Part shown: in pieces, positions 62,346 to 64,000 of the stretch
How the letters are laid out: each line of letters starts with the position of its first letter
Position numbering within the stretch: position 1 is the stretch's first letter
Origin: Clostridiales bacterium
GTDB taxonomy: Bacteria > Bacillota > Clostridia > Christensenellales > Pumilibacteraceae
Length of the DNA: 64,000 bases
Reading direction: 5' to 3'
Assembly: GCA_022508365.1 (NCBI GenBank)
Contig: JAFLVH010000002.1
Location: 1-64,000 of the forward strand
Program-made: the position numbers and the translations under genes
Notes under the pieces: generated by a model
What the model was told of the DNA's origin: nothing
The model's database searches: none
The model's input: the letters and a program-made list of their open reading frames with translations, nothing else

Positions 62346-64000
62346 TCCACGACAAAGATAAAAGCATACACGTCCTGGCCGCCGTCAAAGTCGTAAAATT
62401 CGAGGTCGGTCGTTGTTGTTATATGCTCTGCGATTTTTGCCGTAACACTTTCGTCTGCGGATTTGCCGCGCATGGCGATAATCACGGACTTGTCCGTCTT
62501 GTCTATCTTGTCCAAGAGCGCGCACGACGCCTTGACTATATCCGCGTCGCACGACAATAGAGCCTTGTCCGCAAAACCCAAAAAGTCGCCCTTTTTCACA
62601 TCAAAGCCGCCCACGTGACTGTCGCGCACGGCGTATGTGATAAGCCCGGTCTCAACAGACTTAACCGCGTCCTCAAACGCCGCCTTGATTTTTTCCGTAT
62701 TATCGGACGAGTAGTCCAGCATGGACATGGCAGAATAGCCTTCCGCAAGCGTTTTGCTGCCTATAACCACTATTTGGGATTTTTTGTAAAGCTCCGCCGC
62801 CTGCTTTGCGGTGAGAATGATATTGGCGTTGTTTGGCAGGACAAATATGACCTGCGCATTCACTTCGTCAAACGCGGAAATAAAGTCCTGCGCGGACGGG
62901 TTCATCGTCTGCTTGCCGTCCACAACGTAGTCGGCGCCCAAGGACTTAAACTGCTCTATAATGCCGTCGCCGTCGGCAACAACCACCGACGCGTATTTTT
63001 TTCGCTCCGTCTTTTTTTGCGATTGCCTTTTAAACCGATTGCGAACGACTGCGCCGGTGTGCTGAATGGACATGTTTTCCACCTTGACGGCTACAAACTC
63101 GCCTATCGTCAAGCAGTAAGAAAGCACCTTGTCAGGCTCGAACGTATGTACGTGCAGCTTAATCCTTGTGCCGGTCTTAAACGCGACAATCGAATCGCCG
63201 CCCATGCTCTCCAAATAATCTATAAGCGTCTGGACGTCAAACTTTTCCGCGTCGGTCTTGCTGTTTAACAGCTGAACGATAACCTCGGTGCAGTAGCCGA
63301 ACTTCATCTCGCTGTTTTCGTGGAAGTTGCCGTCGTCCGCCGCAGCCGCCACCTCGCCGTGCGTGTGAGCATCCGTCGACTCCGCCGCCTCGCCGGACAG
63401 CGCCCTACTCATGCCCTCCAAAATGTACGCAAAGCCCGCGCCGCCGCTGTCTATGACTCCGGCGTCTTTCAGCACGGCAAGCAGCTCGGGCGTGCGGTCG
63501 AGCGACGCGTACAGCTCGTCTATAAACACCGCAAAATACGTTTCCAAACTTTTGTCATCGCCCACCCTGTCCGCGGCGGCAGTAGCCTCGCGCATGACGG
63601 TGAGTATAGTACCCTCGGTGGGTTGAACCACCGCGGAATACGCCTGATTTACTCCGGCGTTGAACGCGGTCTTTAATTGCTTTATCCCCGCCTGCTTTAC
63701 GCCCTTAAAGCCCAGTCTGAGCCCCTCGAAAAATTGCGAAAGTATTACGCCGGAATTTCCGCGCGCGGCAAGAAGCATTCCTCGGGCAAGCGAATCCGCC
63801 ACCTCGGAAATGTCAGGATTGCCGTACGGGATGACGGCAACGCCGCCCTCGATGGTGCGCGACATGTTTTCGCCGGTGTCGCCGTCCGGTATGGGAAAGA
63901 CGTTAAGCTCGTTTACGGTTTGAGCGTTGTTACGCAGGTTAATCGCGCCGAACTTTACCATTTCGGCAAAGAGCGCGCCGTCGATATATTCCATAGCCAT
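62342..64000 (-). CDS. fakA: Fatty-acid kinase catalytic subunit-like protein (FakA/YloV, DAK2 family)
   Basis: A 552-residue protein. The DAK2 kinase domain (about 10-205) has LNVFPIPDGDTGENMSRT, ARGNSGVILSQFF and DSGGAGFAYILEGM. A middle domain contains EMKFGYCTEVIVQLL and MGGDSIVAFKTGTRIKLHVHT, and the C-terminal DAK1/DegV-like part follows. FakA phosphorylates fatty acids presented by FakB for phospholipid synthesis. The start is at the window edge: ATG 64000 or 63994; upstream context cannot be seen. Confidence 0.93.
   Translation of the reverse strand: MAMEYIDGALFAEMVKFGAINLRNNAQTVNELNVFPIPDGDTGENMSRTIEGGVAVIPYGNPDISEVADSLARGMLLAARGNSGVILSQFFEGLRLGFKGVKQAGIKQLKTAFNAGVNQAYSAVVQPTEGTILTVMREATAAADRVGDDKSLETYFAVFIDELYASLDRTPELLAVLKDAGVIDSGGAGFAYILEGMSRALSGEAAESTDAHTHGEVAAAADDGNFHENSEMKFGYCTEVIVQLLNSKTDAEKFDVQTLIDYLESMGGDSIVAFKTGTRIKLHVHTFEPDKVLSYCLTIGEFVAVKVENMSIQHTGAVVRNRFKRQSQKKTERKKYASVVVADGDGIIEQFKSLGADYVVDGKQTMNPSAQDFISAFDEVNAQVIFVLPNNANIILTAKQAAELYKKSQIVVIGSKTLAEGYSAMSMLDYSSDNTEKIKAAFEDAVKSVETGLITYAVRDSHVGGFDVKKGDFLGFADKALLSCDADIVKASCALLDKIDKTDKSVIIAMRGKSADESVTAKIAEHITTTTDLEFYDFDGGQDVYAFIFVVE

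Overview
The window looks like the chromosome of an uncultured, endospore-forming Clostridia-type Firmicute, probably a gut organism. The evidence is spoIIE with a Spo0A-type promoter, an ecfA-ecfA-ecfT-truA block, feoA-feoA-feoB with a FeoB-associated Cys-rich protein, a polyamine potABCD operon with its own regulator, and AGGAGG-type ribosome sites. Base composition is balanced. Almost all genes are on the minus strand; only a 52-residue protein (8536-8694) and a PHP phosphatase (61515-62258) are on the plus strand. I saw no tRNA, rRNA, CRISPR array, transposase or prophage.

Layout, left to right. 1-485: N-terminus of SecA. 874-8349: an accessory surface module made of an ER/SipW-type signal peptidase, a 1248-residue exported protein and three small TasA/camelysin-like paralogues, all four exported proteins carrying the same S-aromatic-A-x-W motif after the signal helix. 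8868-10988: uracil salvage (uraA-upp). 11161-14731: a CtpE-like P-type ATPase and an OmpR-type response regulator. 14785-16862: a TM1266-type protein, a substrate-binding lipoprotein and an ABC permease without an ATPase. 17229-22486: a zinc-ribbon membrane protein, then an acyltransferase / acyl-CoA synthetase / PhnP-like hydrolase operon. 22657-24504: mnmG. 24714-29797: XRE-cupin regulator and potABCD. 30014-32259: flavodoxin, DUF1893 protein and ferredoxin-type aldo-keto reductase. 32370-35399: Fe(II) uptake. 35748-40324: ECF module, truA and an rRNA methyltransferase. 40421-49866: an unknown lipoprotein, a small unknown protein, guaA with a leader, typA, spoIIE and a thioredoxin-reductase-like enzyme. 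50014-61359: one gene for a lipoprotein of about 3780 residues built from InlB-type repeats and Ig-like domains. 62342-64000: fakA/yloV.

Four patterns run through the window. First, promoters are very regular (TTGACA, 17 nt, TATAAT-like), and in at least seven genes the -10 box ends only 6-10 nt before the ATG, so the messages should be leaderless or nearly so. Second, intergenic DNA carries short degenerate tandem repeats with a strict 7-base period that often contain the stop codon of the gene beside them. Third, two intergenic elements of 128 and 160 nt fold as long rods and share the motif GCACGTAG. Fourth, plausible operators can be read for the iron (DtxR/IdeR-like), polyamine (GTTTA...TAAAC) and spoIIE (0A box, 21-nt spacer) promoters.
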